Source: Phormidium tenue FACHB-886 | GTDB lineage: Bacteria; Cyanobacteriota; Cyanobacteriia; Elainellales; Elainellaceae | Direction: 5' to 3' | Length of the DNA: 64,000 bases | Assembly (NCBI RefSeq): GCF_014764505.1 | Contig: NZ_JACXWX010000001.1 | Location: forward strand, 124,001 to 188,000 | Shown: in pieces, positions 9,363-17,916 of the stretch | Layout: every line of letters begins with the position of its first letter | Position numbering within the stretch: position 1 is the first letter of the stretch | The notes under the pieces: generated by a model | The model's database searches: none | What the model was told of the DNA's origin: nothing | The model's input: only the letters and a program-made list of their open reading frames with translations | Position numbers and translations under genes: made by a program

Positions 9363-10231
9363 AGATATTTTTTCAATAGTAAATCAAGGCTTTTTTTGGT
9401 TTCGGGTGGAACCTTATCCAGTGGAGTAATAATGGCGTATTTCAGTGCAGAATGAGCATCAGAGACAGGTGGATTGGCGCTGAGACGGCGCACCGTTTCC
9501 TGGATCACCCGCTGAGCGTTGATGGCATTCTTTTGCAGATTGCCGATTACCATCTCTACTGTGACGCTGTCATGATCGGGATGCCAGCAGTCGTAGTCGG
9601 TTGCGAGTGCTAGGGTGGCATAGGCAATCTCTGCTTCTCGGGCCAGCTTCGCTTCTGGTAAGTTGGTCATGCCAATAATTTTGGCTCCCCAACTTCGATA
9701 CAGGTTTGATTCAGCTTTGGTGGAAAAAGCAGGTCCTTCCATGCAGACATAAGTGCCACCCCGATGTAGCGTTACGTCTGCTAGATCCAGCGAAGCGATC
9801 GCCTCGGTCAAGACTTCTGCTAGCTTCAGGCAAATTGGGTCACCGAAGGCAATGTGTCCCACAATGCCGTTGCCGAAAAAAGTTGAGATCCGATTTTTAG
9901 TGCGATCGATAAACTGGTCAGGAACCACCATGTCTAGAGGCTTCACTTCTGCCTGCAGCGAACCTACTGCTGAAGCAGAGATCAAATACTCCACGCCCAA
10001 GCTTTTCATGGCGTAGATATTTGCCTGAAACGGTAGCTCAGACGGCATCAGCGTATGATTTCGCCCATGCCGTGCCAAAAACGCGACTCGGGTTCCTTCT
10101 AGTGTTCCCACAATGAGCGCATCTGATGGGTCGCCAAAGGGAGTTTCCACTTTGACTTCTGCCACATCTTTGAGCGCCTCCATTTTATAGAGTCCGCTGC
10201 CGCCAATAATGCCAATTTTGACCTGTTCCAT
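9359..10231 (-). CDS. mtnP: S-methyl-5'-thioadenosine phosphorylase
   Basis: A 290-residue cytoplasmic enzyme that splits methylthioadenosine with phosphate into adenine and methylthioribose-1-phosphate, the first step of methionine salvage. Phosphate-binding GGSGLY is at residues 10-15 and the ARHGRNH motif near 54-60. The substrate-binding CMEGPAFST lies near 165-174, followed by [16 protein letters not shown] and the TDYDCWH motif that marks MTA over purine nucleosides. The start at MEQVKIG is chosen over an eight-residue longer frame because it matches the family N-terminus. Its stop overlaps the start of the secreted Ig-like gene. Confidence 0.95.
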   Translation of the reverse strand: MEQVKIGIIGGSGLYKMEALKDVAEVKVETPFGDPSDALIVGTLEGTRVAFLARHGRNHTLMPSELPFQANIYAMKSLGVEYLISASAVGSLQAEVKPLDMVVPDQFIDRTKNRISTFFGNGIVGHIAFGDPICLKLAEVLTEAIASLDLADVTLHRGGTYVCMEGPAFSTKAESNLYRSWGAKIIGMTNLPEAKLAREAEIAYATLALATDYDCWHPDHDSVTVEMVIGNLQKNAINAQRVIQETVRRLSANPPVSDAHSALKYAIITPLDKVPPETKKSLDLLLKKYL

Positions 10232-10331
10232 AGCCTGCCGCCTTTTATCCCGCAAAGTGATAACGACAAGTCATTCTATCGGGAAACGGGGTCGGGCACT
10301 TAACCTAAGCAGTTCAATAGGAGGAGAGATA

Positions 10332-10445
10332 ATGAGTGCAGCCGATCGCGTCTCTACCTCATCCGCCGATCGACTCCACCTAAAAGGTTCTAGTGGTATA
10401 GATGACTCAAGCAGTCAAACAAAAGTTCCTAAGATTGCTGCCTGA
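10332..10445 (+). CDS. Possible 37-aa peptide with strong ribosome site
   Basis: The sequence aggaggagagata stands directly before an ATG that opens a 37-codon frame (starts MSAADRVSTSSAD, ends VPKIAA). The peptide is Ser-rich and polar with no membrane segment. It lies alone in the 400-base gap between divergent mtnP and the DUF1517 region. The Shine-Dalgarno match is the only positive evidence, so it may be chance. Confidence 0.28.
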   Translation: MSAADRVSTSSADRLHLKGSSGIDDSSSQTKVPKIAA

Positions 10446-10587
10446 GGATTGTAAGGCTGTAGCCGTAGACATAGAGCTAAATGAATAATGCTTTGCATGG
10501 ATGAAGCCATACTCAACGCACTATGCAGACATTTAGACTGTATAGTTTCTAACCTAGTTGAGGGTATGCCCAACCTACTTAAAGATT

Positions 10588-10613
10588 AAAAAAAAGGGAC
10601 TGACTCCTCAGCC
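10588..10613 (-). terminator. Rho-independent terminator of DUF1517 gene
   Basis: On the minus strand, gggctga-ggag-tcagtccc forms a stem with one bulge, followed by eight T residues. It lies about 30 bases after the DUF1517 stop. Confidence 0.75.
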
Positions 10614-10641
10614 CCCATTGCATCCCGCTACTTCAAGGGTA

Positions 10642-11628
10642 CTAGATTAGCTTCAGATCAGGATAGCCTACCAACACATCCTCTGAAGAGAGCGTATCGC
10701 CTTCAGCTTGCGGTGTCCAAAGGACTTCCATCGCTAACAAATTGTCTGGCGAGACTGACCCAATCTGACCGAGTGCCTGCCTCAGATCTTGAGAAGAACT
10801 AACTGCTGGCAGCTGCAGCTTGCCTTGAGTTGCTACTAGCAACGTTACCACAATAAATTCACCTGGCTTATCAAACTGAGTCTCAGCAAGGGCGCCGCCT
10901 GCATCAGGCAGAGCTGCTTTCGCTTGATCAGCTTGCCTTAGCATGTTACCCACGTTAGAGAGGGTTTCGGCTGTGAGCTTGCTGCGCTCTGCTAGCGCCA
11001 AGCGGTTAAACTGGTTCTCTGCTGCTTCCAAACTGGCTTGCTTCACTTCACTGCCCGCATACATCCAGTATTCAGGGTGACGCATCAGTGCCAAAGTTGA
11101 CTCTTGCAGTACCTGCGCTAGCCCTTGCGAAGAGTCAGTGTCAGCTTTGAGAGCAATTTGGTTGAGAGAAGACTGCAGCTCGCGTGCCTCAGATAGTAAA
11201 CCAACCTGCAGCTTTGCCACGGATACTGCGGGAGAAGCGCTATAGCCACCCCCTTCACCCTGAGACGATCGCAGCGCCCGAAGTAGGAAGCTGGCAACCG
11301 CAAAGAGAATTAGCAGACTGAACAAACCGCCGCCACCCACTAGGAAGGGAAAGGGCATCACAAACGGGAAGCCAAAACCACCACCAGGATAGTATCCACC
11401 CCCATATCCCCCTCCATATCCGTATCCGCCAGGAGAAGGCGTGTAGGTGCGGCTGGGTGCAGGGCTGTAGGTGCGACTGGGCGCTCTAAAGCCACCGCCC
11501 CCAATCCGACCACCGCTTCTAGCTGCCAGTGCTGGGCTTACCTGGCTAAACACCAGCGTAAACACCAAGCTGGCAATCAGCAGCGGTTTAATAAAAGACT
11601 TGATTCGCGCAAATAGTTTTTTTTGCAT
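10642..11628 (-). CDS. DUF1517 membrane protein
   Basis: A 328-residue protein with an N-terminal signal/anchor (residues 13-35, ending ALAARSGG). A Gly/Tyr/Pro-rich segment (GGYGYGGGYGGGYYPGG, residues about 67-85) follows. A second hydrophobic segment (LFSLLILFAVASFLLRAL, about 102-120) leads to a soluble C-terminal domain of about 200 residues, which matches DUF1517, a family conserved in cyanobacteria and plastids. The ARSGGRIGGG opening of the mature part is characteristic. The exact function is not known to me; plastid relatives sit in thylakoid membranes. It is monocistronic with its own terminator. Confidence 0.85.
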   Translation of the reverse strand: MQKKLFARIKSFIKPLLIASLVFTLVFSQVSPALAARSGGRIGGGGFRAPSRTYSPAPSRTYTPSPGGYGYGGGYGGGYYPGGGFGFPFVMPFPFLVGGGGLFSLLILFAVASFLLRALRSSQGEGGGYSASPAVSVAKLQVGLLSEARELQSSLNQIALKADTDSSQGLAQVLQESTLALMRHPEYWMYAGSEVKQASLEAAENQFNRLALAERSKLTAETLSNVGNMLRQADQAKAALPDAGGALAETQFDKPGEFIVVTLLVATQGKLQLPAVSSSQDLRQALGQIGSVSPDNLLAMEVLWTPQAEGDTLSSEDVLVGYPDLKLI

Positions 11629-11855
11629 GTGCCGTACCGTCCAGATTAACGAGAGAGGATGTCGGCTGCGGCTGAAGCAATGTTCAGCCTGCTAAGAATC
11701 ACACTCTGGGTTAATAAAATTAACAAACTGTAAACTCTTTATGCCTTTAGTCTATCGCTCTTGCCGGGCACACACTAGTCAGCTTAAGGAGGATTTCAGG
11801 ATGCTATGAGGGAGGAAAACCGAACGGAAAAAAGAGCACAGATATAGATAAGGAG

Positions 11856-12068
11856 CTAGCCTCCCCCAACAATCGTCACGATCTCCAGCCGATCGCCCTC
11901 CTGCATCTCGGTGCTATCCCAAAACTGACGATGGAGGATTTCGCCGTTATACTCTACGGCAACCAAGCGAGGATTCATGCCTAGCTGTTCGAGAAACTGT
12001 GGCAGTTTGGTTTGGGCAGGGCATTGGCGACGATCGCCATTCACCTGTAAAGTTACAGATTCATTCAT
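11856..12068 (-). CDS. thiS: Sulfur carrier protein ThiS
   Basis: A 70-residue ubiquitin-like protein ending in the Gly-Gly tail (VTIVGGG) that is converted to a thiocarboxylate and donates sulfur for the thiazole ring of thiamine. The N-terminal strand (VTLQVNGDRR) and the family pattern VAVEYNGEILHR are both present. It lies 95 bases downstream of thiE on the same strand, so the two thiamine genes probably form one operon. The last residue is an extra Gly beyond the usual GG. Confidence 0.93.
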   Translation of the reverse strand: MNESVTLQVNGDRRQCPAQTKLPQFLEQLGMNPRLVAVEYNGEILHRQFWDSTEMQEGDRLEIVTIVGGG

Positions 12069-12163
12069 TACTACGGTTTAGCACTAAGCTTCGTTTTTGA
12101 TTTTGACAGAGAACCAGAGTCTCACTTCCCCACCATTCCTCTTTCCCTAGCCGTCTTCAGACC

Positions 12164-13270
12164 TCATCCACCTTTTCGTTTCAGTCGCTCTACCCGGTTC
12201 ATTTGCGATACAAAAAACTGGCTGCTTAGGGTGGGCTGGTTAGCTTGCATAATGGCACGGACGACTGCCACTCGATCGGCTCCGGCTGTGATGACTTCAT
12301 GTAAATTGTCGGTGTTGATGCCACCGATCGCGAACCACGGCAGGGTGGCATGTTGGGCAGCATATTGCACGTAGTCTAGCCCAGCGGCAGCTCTACCCAC
12401 TTTGGTGGGAGTTTCGTAGACAGGTCCGACACCCACATAATCTGCTCCTTCTTGAATGGCGCGGTGCAGATCGTCGGGCTTGTGGGTAGAGCGACCAATT
12501 AGGCGATGTTCTCCCAAGATTCGACGGGCTAAGGCAATTGGGATATCCTCTTGCCCTAAATGAACTCCATCAGCATCCACCGCAATCGCCAAATCCACGC
12601 GATCGTTAACGATGAACAAGGCATCATACTGCGAGCAAAGCGATCGCAGCTTTTCAGCAGTGTGAAGACGAGTTAGATCGTCTGAGGTTTTGTCGCGGTA
12701 TTGCACCAGGGTTAAGCCACCTTGCAGGGCTGATTCCACAATGGGCAGCAGATTAGGCATTGGTGATGTGACCAGATAGACAAACGATTGTTTTAGGGTT
12801 TGTAAGCGTTGCTGTCCGGTTAACTTGCTCTCTAGCGTGTAGACGGCGTAGCGCATCTGCTTGCAGGCAGCACCTAGCTGGGGAGAGTATAGCTTTCCAT
12901 ATTCTTCGAGTACCCGTAGCGCTTCTTGCGTGCGGCAAAAGTTGACCCGCAGCACTTGCGCTAGGCTCGATCGCTGTTCTTCTTGGGGGTGAGTTAGCTC
13001 GGTTCCCTGATCGTTGGGAGTGTCTCGCATGGCGCGAATTTCATCGGTGTGCCAGCGTCCTATTTCCTGCCGGAGCTGCTTACAGGTTTCAGTTAGCGGT
13101 TGGCTATTCAGCCCAAACCGGCACCATTCTTCAATGATACGAAGCCCTTCACGGGCGCGGTCTAGGTTGGCATCTAAGATGCGGTAAAGGGTTGAGTTTG
13201 AGTAGATTGGCTGCTGTGGTTCGCCCATTTGGTTCCTGCCGGTTGTTTCATTCGTCTTCGATCGTATCAA
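12164..13270 (-). CDS. thiE: Thiamine-phosphate synthase with N-terminal extension
   Basis: A 368-residue cytoplasmic enzyme joining the thiazole and pyrimidine moieties into thiamine phosphate. The catalytic TIM-barrel domain covers about residues 163-350: VQYRDK for pyrophosphate binding, IVNDRVDLA, DGVHLGQED, VGVGPVYETPTK and FAIGGI. The first 150 residues are a helical domain (LYRILDANLDRAREGLRIIEEW) found fused in front of ThiE in cyanobacteria and annotated as a separate ThiE-associated domain. A shorter start at Met15 is possible. No THI-box riboswitch motif was seen in the 380 bases upstream. thiS follows. Confidence 0.95.
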   Translation of the reverse strand: MIRSKTNETTGRNQMGEPQQPIYSNSTLYRILDANLDRAREGLRIIEEWCRFGLNSQPLTETCKQLRQEIGRWHTDEIRAMRDTPNDQGTELTHPQEEQRSSLAQVLRVNFCRTQEALRVLEEYGKLYSPQLGAACKQMRYAVYTLESKLTGQQRLQTLKQSFVYLVTSPMPNLLPIVESALQGGLTLVQYRDKTSDDLTRLHTAEKLRSLCSQYDALFIVNDRVDLAIAVDADGVHLGQEDIPIALARRILGEHRLIGRSTHKPDDLHRAIQEGADYVGVGPVYETPTKVGRAAAGLDYVQYAAQHATLPWFAIGGINTDNLHEVITAGADRVAVVRAIMQANQPTLSSQFFVSQMNRVERLKRKGG

Positions 13271-13669
13271 TCCTGACTGGCTAATTTAGATTGAGCACAA
13301 GTCTGTATGGCGCTATGCACCTAAATCGCGATCGTTTCTGGGGCGGCGCGGAGCTTTTCACAAAAGATTTGCCCTAAAGAAAAGATTTGCCCTAATGGGT
13401 GCGCATAGCTAGGTCAGCGGTGAGAGCTGTGAGAGAAACTTTCGCTCGTCGAAATACGCCTACGAAGCATCGCCGCATTTTCATTGTTGTCCTATATGTT
13501 GGGGCAAAGATTTTTGTTGAAGCGGGTTCAGCCAGAATTATTTAAGTAATATAGTCAGAATTACTCTGTATGTAGCGTGATAACTCGCTTGGTTTCGGGT
13601 GTTAAACGCTACATCTACTGAAAAGCCTATCCTCGGTTCTGGTAATGTTCGGTGTCTGGAGACTGCATT
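13271..13669. other. Intergenic region with short tandem repeat and leader hairpin
   Basis: About 400 bases between the divergent thiE and beta-helix genes. It contains a 16-base direct repeat (aaaagatttgccctaa) at 13362-13377 and 13380-13395. An inverted repeat (atgtagcgt / acgctacat) at 13570-13578 and 13606-13614 lies about 55 bases before the beta-helix start and could form a leader hairpin. No ORF or RNA gene was recognised. Confidence 0.5.
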
Positions 13670-15538
13670 ATGCCGCTGATTCCTCCCCACAGTTTGCTTC
13701 AGTTTTTGCCTGCCGTTCAGTCTTGGTCTATTGCAGTAGGCTTTGGGCTGCTGACAACGGTGCTGCCAACAGGAGGGGCGATCGCCCAATCTCGAATTCC
13801 TGCCCAAGCTGATGAGTTTGTGGGGCAGGCGCAAGCACAGCAAATGATATTAGTGAACCCGGCTACAGGCAACGATGCAGCCGCAACTGGCACTCAATCC
13901 GCTCCATTCCGGACAATTACCCGTGCTCTGCAGGTTGCTCAGCCCAACACAACCCTGCTGCTTGCACCCGGAACCTACAGTGCAGAGAGCGGTGAAGTCT
14001 TTCCCTTACGGCTTAAGGCAGGAGTTACAATTCAAGGCGATCCCACAACAGCAGGACGCGGCTTCCTGATTCGCGGTGGCGGCGATTTTATTAGTCCCAC
14101 TTCTACCAGACAAAACATAGCGGTTTTGGGAGCAGATCAAGCAATGCTAATTGGGGTGACGGTGACAAATTCCAATCCACGCGGCTATGGCGTATGGATT
14201 GAATCGAGCAGCCCGACCATTCTCAGCAACACGTTGACGGGCAACGGACACGACGGCATTTCTACAGTAGGCGACAGCGCCCCTTTAATTCAGGGAAATA
14301 TTTTTAACCACAACGGGGCAAATGGCATCACAATTTTTGGAGCGTCTCATCCAGAAGTACGGCAAAACGTGTTTGAGCAGACTGGGTTTGGGGTTAACAT
14401 CGCCGATACTGCCACACCACTTATCTTAGACAACCGAATTAGCCAGAACCGAGTTGCCATTGTCATCCAGGAAAGATCTCGTCCTGTGATTCGTGGCAAT
14501 TTGATCGAAGGGAGTCAGGAAGATGGAGTCGCTACCCTTGCCCAAGCCCTACCGGATCTCGGTACAGCCGCAGAACCAGGTAACAATGTGTTTCTAAATA
14601 ATCGTCGCTACGATATCAATGCAACGACTGCAAAGCAGGTAATTCCGGCGGCAGGCAACCAGTTGACCCCCGATCGCACCGCTGGCAATCTCGATTTGGC
14701 AGCCATTTCTGCTCCAGATGGCGTGATCGTCGCTTCTACTGCCAATCAGCTGCCGATCGCTGCAGCTGCACCAATTCTGATTAATCAACTCCCGCCCACT
14801 GCTTCCCCCGCTCCTGAAGGAGCCAGTCAAGTTGTCTCCAATCTGGTTCGCTCCTCTACTCAGTCCTTGATGCGTCCAGATACCTCTTCTATTTCAGCCT
14901 CTTCAGCCCCAGCGATCGCCATCCCCGTCCCTCCTGCCGCACGCCCAAATACCTTAAGCCGGACTTCGCAACCCATCAGCAGCGCAATTGCTGCACCCTC
15001 CAGAAGCTCAACGGCTGTCCGCGTCCTAACTCCAAACACCCCAACTCCGAGCCTCCCAACTCCGAGCACTCCAACTAGCCCACGCACAGCCGCCATTAAC
15101 ATCCCCGTACCGCCACCAGACTCTCGATCGCTGCCTGCCCTATCTGCCAACGCCACCCTACCCAAGCCACCTAACGCAACAGAACCCACCCTACAGGCAA
15201 ACACGCTACAGGCAGATCTGCTGCCCGTCCCGGATGGCAATGCGCCCGTTGGCAATATTGGTGATTTACCCACGGTGGCAGTTCCTGGGGTCTCAGGCAG
15301 CACGGCTTTTCGAGGAGTTCCGGCTGTGCCGCTGCAGTTCCGCGTTCTAGTTGAGGCAACCAGCGATCGCGCCCAGTCCTTAGTTAAGTCACTAGTGCCC
15401 AATGCCTTCTTGGTGCAGGCCCATGGACGATCGCTAATGCAGGCGGGCGCTTTTAGTAGCCGCGAGAATGCTGAAGAAATTATGCAAACACTCAATCGCA
15501 ACGGGCTACGAGCAACGATTGAACGAATAGATGAATAG
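13670..15538 (+). CDS. Secreted beta-helix protein (DUF1565) with C-terminal SPOR domain
   Basis: A 622-residue protein; the ATG at 13670 is preferred over an upstream in-frame GTG because it gives a normal signal peptide (hydrophobic residues about 20-37, cleavage after AIA). Residues about 60-300 match DUF1565 and right-handed parallel beta-helix repeats (NPATGNDAAATG, SPTILSNTLTGNGHDGIS, SRPVIRGNLIEGSQEDG). These folds bind or degrade polysaccharide, but I see no catalytic signature. A long Pro/Ser/Thr/Ala-rich linker (about 370-540) follows. The last 70 residues (QFRVLVEATSDRAQS to NGLRATIERI) look like a SPOR domain, which binds denuded peptidoglycan. Likely a periplasmic, wall-associated protein. 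Confidence 0.83.
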   Translation: MPLIPPHSLLQFLPAVQSWSIAVGFGLLTTVLPTGGAIAQSRIPAQADEFVGQAQAQQMILVNPATGNDAAATGTQSAPFRTITRALQVAQPNTTLLLAPGTYSAESGEVFPLRLKAGVTIQGDPTTAGRGFLIRGGGDFISPTSTRQNIAVLGADQAMLIGVTVTNSNPRGYGVWIESSSPTILSNTLTGNGHDGISTVGDSAPLIQGNIFNHNGANGITIFGASHPEVRQNVFEQTGFGVNIADTATPLILDNRISQNRVAIVIQERSRPVIRGNLIEGSQEDGVATLAQALPDLGTAAEPGNNVFLNNRRYDINATTAKQVIPAAGNQLTPDRTAGNLDLAAISAPDGVIVASTANQLPIAAAAPILINQLPPTASPAPEGASQVVSNLVRSSTQSLMRPDTSSISASSAPAIAIPVPPAARPNTLSRTSQPISSAIAAPSRSSTAVRVLTPNTPTPSLPTPSTPTSPRTAAINIPVPPPDSRSLPALSANATLPKPPNATEPTLQANTLQADLLPVPDGNAPVGNIGDLPTVAVPGVSGSTAFRGVPAVPLQFRVLVEATSDRAQSLVKSLVPNAFLVQAHGRSLMQAGAFSSRENAEEIMQTLNRNGLRATIERIDE

Positions 15539-15616
15539 CGCCCCCAAAAATGTCTCTGTTCTGGCTGTGACGATTGCTATAGCTCTCCGATCGCCGCAGG
15601 CTGCATTCTACAGCGT

Positions 15617-15868
15617 TTATTCAAGCAGGTCTGCATCAGTCATCTCCTGCAACGACTGCCAACCCGCCTGCCACATCTGCCGATCTTTTAGCTGCTGAGC
15701 GTTCAGCCAGAACCGCACTTCAGGATCGCAAGCTGCCACCATCTCGGCAAAGACCCAGCGTCCTTGGTTCTTGCGGTTAACCACCTGAAAATGTCGCCAA
15801 CCCCAAGTAGTTTGCTGAGCTGTCCATTTGGAGCCAACTAGGTAGGGAAATTTTTGTTTCTTCGGCAT
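15617..15868 (-). CDS. Trp-rich conserved protein (TIGR02450-like)
   Basis: An 83-residue basic protein starting MPKKQKFPYLVGSKWTA. The open frame continues 33 codons further upstream, but the family begins at this Met. Tryptophans are frequent (KWTA, TTWGWRHF, RWVF, FWLN, MWQAGW), matching the TIGR02450-type Trp-rich family of cyanobacteria and some proteobacteria. Its role is unknown. It lies 82 bases downstream of the DNA methyltransferase gene on the same strand and may be co-transcribed with it; I infer no functional link. It is convergent with the beta-helix gene. Confidence 0.78.
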   Translation of the reverse strand: MPKKQKFPYLVGSKWTAQQTTWGWRHFQVVNRKNQGRWVFAEMVAACDPEVRFWLNAQQLKDRQMWQAGWQSLQEMTDADLLE

Positions 15869-15950
15869 GCGTAGAGAGGAGCGATCGGCGGCGAGACAAT
15901 AGAGCGTAGCGCTACTTAACAATATAGAAGGAACAATGTAGAAGGTGTTT

Positions 15951-17225
15951 TCAACCTTTTTTTCCACAGATCCAATACTCTCCGATCGGCGTACCTGCCC
16001 CTTCTCGTTTCGACAAAATCCAACGGCTCCCTCTAGTCCTTAAAAGCTTACTCTCCACCTTTTCAAACCCTATTTCTTGCAGCAGGGTTAGAATGAGCTG
16101 CCCGGTTGGAATATGAACACCATAGAGATAAGCATCTCCCACAATCACATGTATACCAGCGTTGGGTTTGAGTAGCCTAAAGCATTCGCAAAAGATTTCC
16201 CGCATGCTGGCAAAATAAGGAAAAATGAGCGAATAATACTCTTTTTTGCCGGCTTTTTGAGTCCTCCGAATTTTCAACTCATCAACTAGCGGCTTTAGCG
16301 CCTCTATGAGCTTAGCGCTGAGCTGGTTGGCATAGAGCTCGTGGTTTCTTTTTATCTCTGCTGAAATGGTTGTAGTGTTCGGGACAAGTATGCTCCGCAC
16401 TGTATGGGTAATCTCACCCCATGAGGCAGCATAGCCCCAAAAGTACAACTCCATCCGGCTCATTTCTGCATAGTCAAAATTGTTTAAATACGGTGGGGAG
16501 GTAATGCATAACGAAGCGATGGAGGCAGGCTTCGCAGATAAAAGGCTAGCGCTTCCCTTAATCAGCTCAAAACTGAGATCTTGCTTCCTACTCATCAAGT
16601 AGAAATCTTCCATGATCTGCGCCTGAATCTTTAGCAACGCCGCTGGAAATGAATTTGACTTCTTGTGAGTTGTAGGCGCTTTGTAGATGCCATCAGTCTG
16701 TGAGTTGCTGGTCAGCTCAAGAATTGTAGAGACGACCAATCTGTAAAATAGCCCGTTGTTGGGAGCGATCTCTGGCTCTCTCAGCTTTGCAGCGACGAGC
16801 ATTCTCAACTCGGCTTCTGGGATCAGTTTCCGGAGATACTTTAATGCATCTGTAGAATAAACATCTGCTAAATCTCCTGAATAGGCAGTCAGCTGGTGTA
16901 GCGTAGAAAACACTTCATCAGGATCGATTAGCCCAAGTGCGGCTTGGCATTTGGCTGTTGCCAAGTCAGCAAAGAAAGGATTGGCTTCACAGGCAATTCC
17001 ACTAAACCCATCGAGCAAGCTCTGAACTGGCGTGGTTCCTAACCCACCGAAAGGGTCTAGAACTATATCTCCTGTAGACAAACGAGCGGCTTGAATACAG
17101 GTAGAAACAAAATCAGGTGAATAGCCAGCTATAAAGTTTGCCCATCGATGAATAGGATGCCGCGAACTTGTAAGATTTGTTGCTGAAACCGGATGGATAG
17201 GGTTAGGAAAAGAAGACTCTATCAC
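15951..17225 (-). CDS. Probable DNA methyltransferase (N4/N6 amino type), solitary
   Basis: A 424-residue cytoplasmic protein. Motif I (DPFGGLGTT, residues 57-65) and an acidic motif II (ACEANP, 78-83) form the SAM pocket. The catalytic motif IV is TSPPY at 242-246, with SPPY more often seen in N4-cytosine enzymes. The order motif I, about 180-residue spacer, motif IV corresponds to the alpha-like arrangement, with the spacer a candidate target-recognition domain. No restriction endonuclease or specificity gene is next to it, so it is probably an orphan enzyme used for epigenetic marking or left from a lost restriction system. A methyltransferase acting on RNA cannot be fully excluded. Confidence 0.82.
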   Translation of the reverse strand: MIESSFPNPIHPVSATNLTSSRHPIHRWANFIAGYSPDFVSTCIQAARLSTGDIVLDPFGGLGTTPVQSLLDGFSGIACEANPFFADLATAKCQAALGLIDPDEVFSTLHQLTAYSGDLADVYSTDALKYLRKLIPEAELRMLVAAKLREPEIAPNNGLFYRLVVSTILELTSNSQTDGIYKAPTTHKKSNSFPAALLKIQAQIMEDFYLMSRKQDLSFELIKGSASLLSAKPASIASLCITSPPYLNNFDYAEMSRMELYFWGYAASWGEITHTVRSILVPNTTTISAEIKRNHELYANQLSAKLIEALKPLVDELKIRRTQKAGKKEYYSLIFPYFASMREIFCECFRLLKPNAGIHVIVGDAYLYGVHIPTGQLILTLLQEIGFEKVESKLLRTRGSRWILSKREGAGTPIGEYWICGKKG

Positions 17226-17916
17226 GCTGCACTACTAGGCTCAGGGTTTGGAATTAAAAGCAGTGCTTTGAGGCAGAACCTTAACAGCACAGGATGTTAC
17301 GCCGATGATTTTGAAGTTAGTTTCCCTCTCGTTTTGCATCTTCCAAACTAACCAATTGCTCTGTGCTAGCACAAAAACACATATTTTTCAGCCCTAGGCA
17401 ATCTGCCTTTGGTTGTGTTGAACTAAATGAACAGCTAATGTGAGTATCGAAGGTTAATTCCATCCCCTAACCCTCCACGCAAAACTGCTCTAAAACGAAC
17501 TTGTATTGAGTTGATCTAGGTCGCCATTGTTAAAAGTGTGCCTACCCTAGAGCAGCTTGGTCACAAAACAATAAATTTTCGCGATTTCTCGTTAATCTCA
17601 AAGTTTGTATCACATTTTTGTGACAGATTTGGTGAAAAAAACGTGCAAGTTTTGTGAGAAAAGTTACAATCGGAGAGGTCTCAGCAAATCCACCAAAGGT
17701 AAGAATTTCCAACTTGGTGCTTCTACCCAGCACTCCTGTGACTGTGGAGGGGCGATAGTGCCTCAAGGTGGCTATGGGCGTTGAGTCTGTGGGTTATTAA
17801 CCTGAAGATTTTGGGAGTTTGACCGTTCACTCACTAGCATGAGGAAGCGTCTTGATTATATTCCCTGTATTGATTGACCTGTATTTATCTGACACAAGGA
17901 GCATGAGGAGCGCGGC
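17226..17916. other. Long upstream region of sigA
   Basis: About 690 bases between the divergent methyltransferase and sigA. It is AT-rich around 17560-17690 and must hold the sigA promoter(s). A TACAAT hexamer at 17666-17671 is a possible -10 element, but its -35 is weak. Long, complex leaders are usual for principal sigma genes. No RNA gene or coding frame was recognised. Confidence 0.5.

Noticed and set aside
13271-13560. Thiamine pyrophosphate riboswitch before thiE
   Set aside because: The conserved CTGAGA and the downstream pyrophosphate-binding motif are absent on the minus strand.
14860-15501. 213-codon open frame antisense to the beta-helix gene
   Set aside because: Arises from the low-complexity Pro/Ser/Thr linker on the sense strand; the translated product is equally low in complexity.
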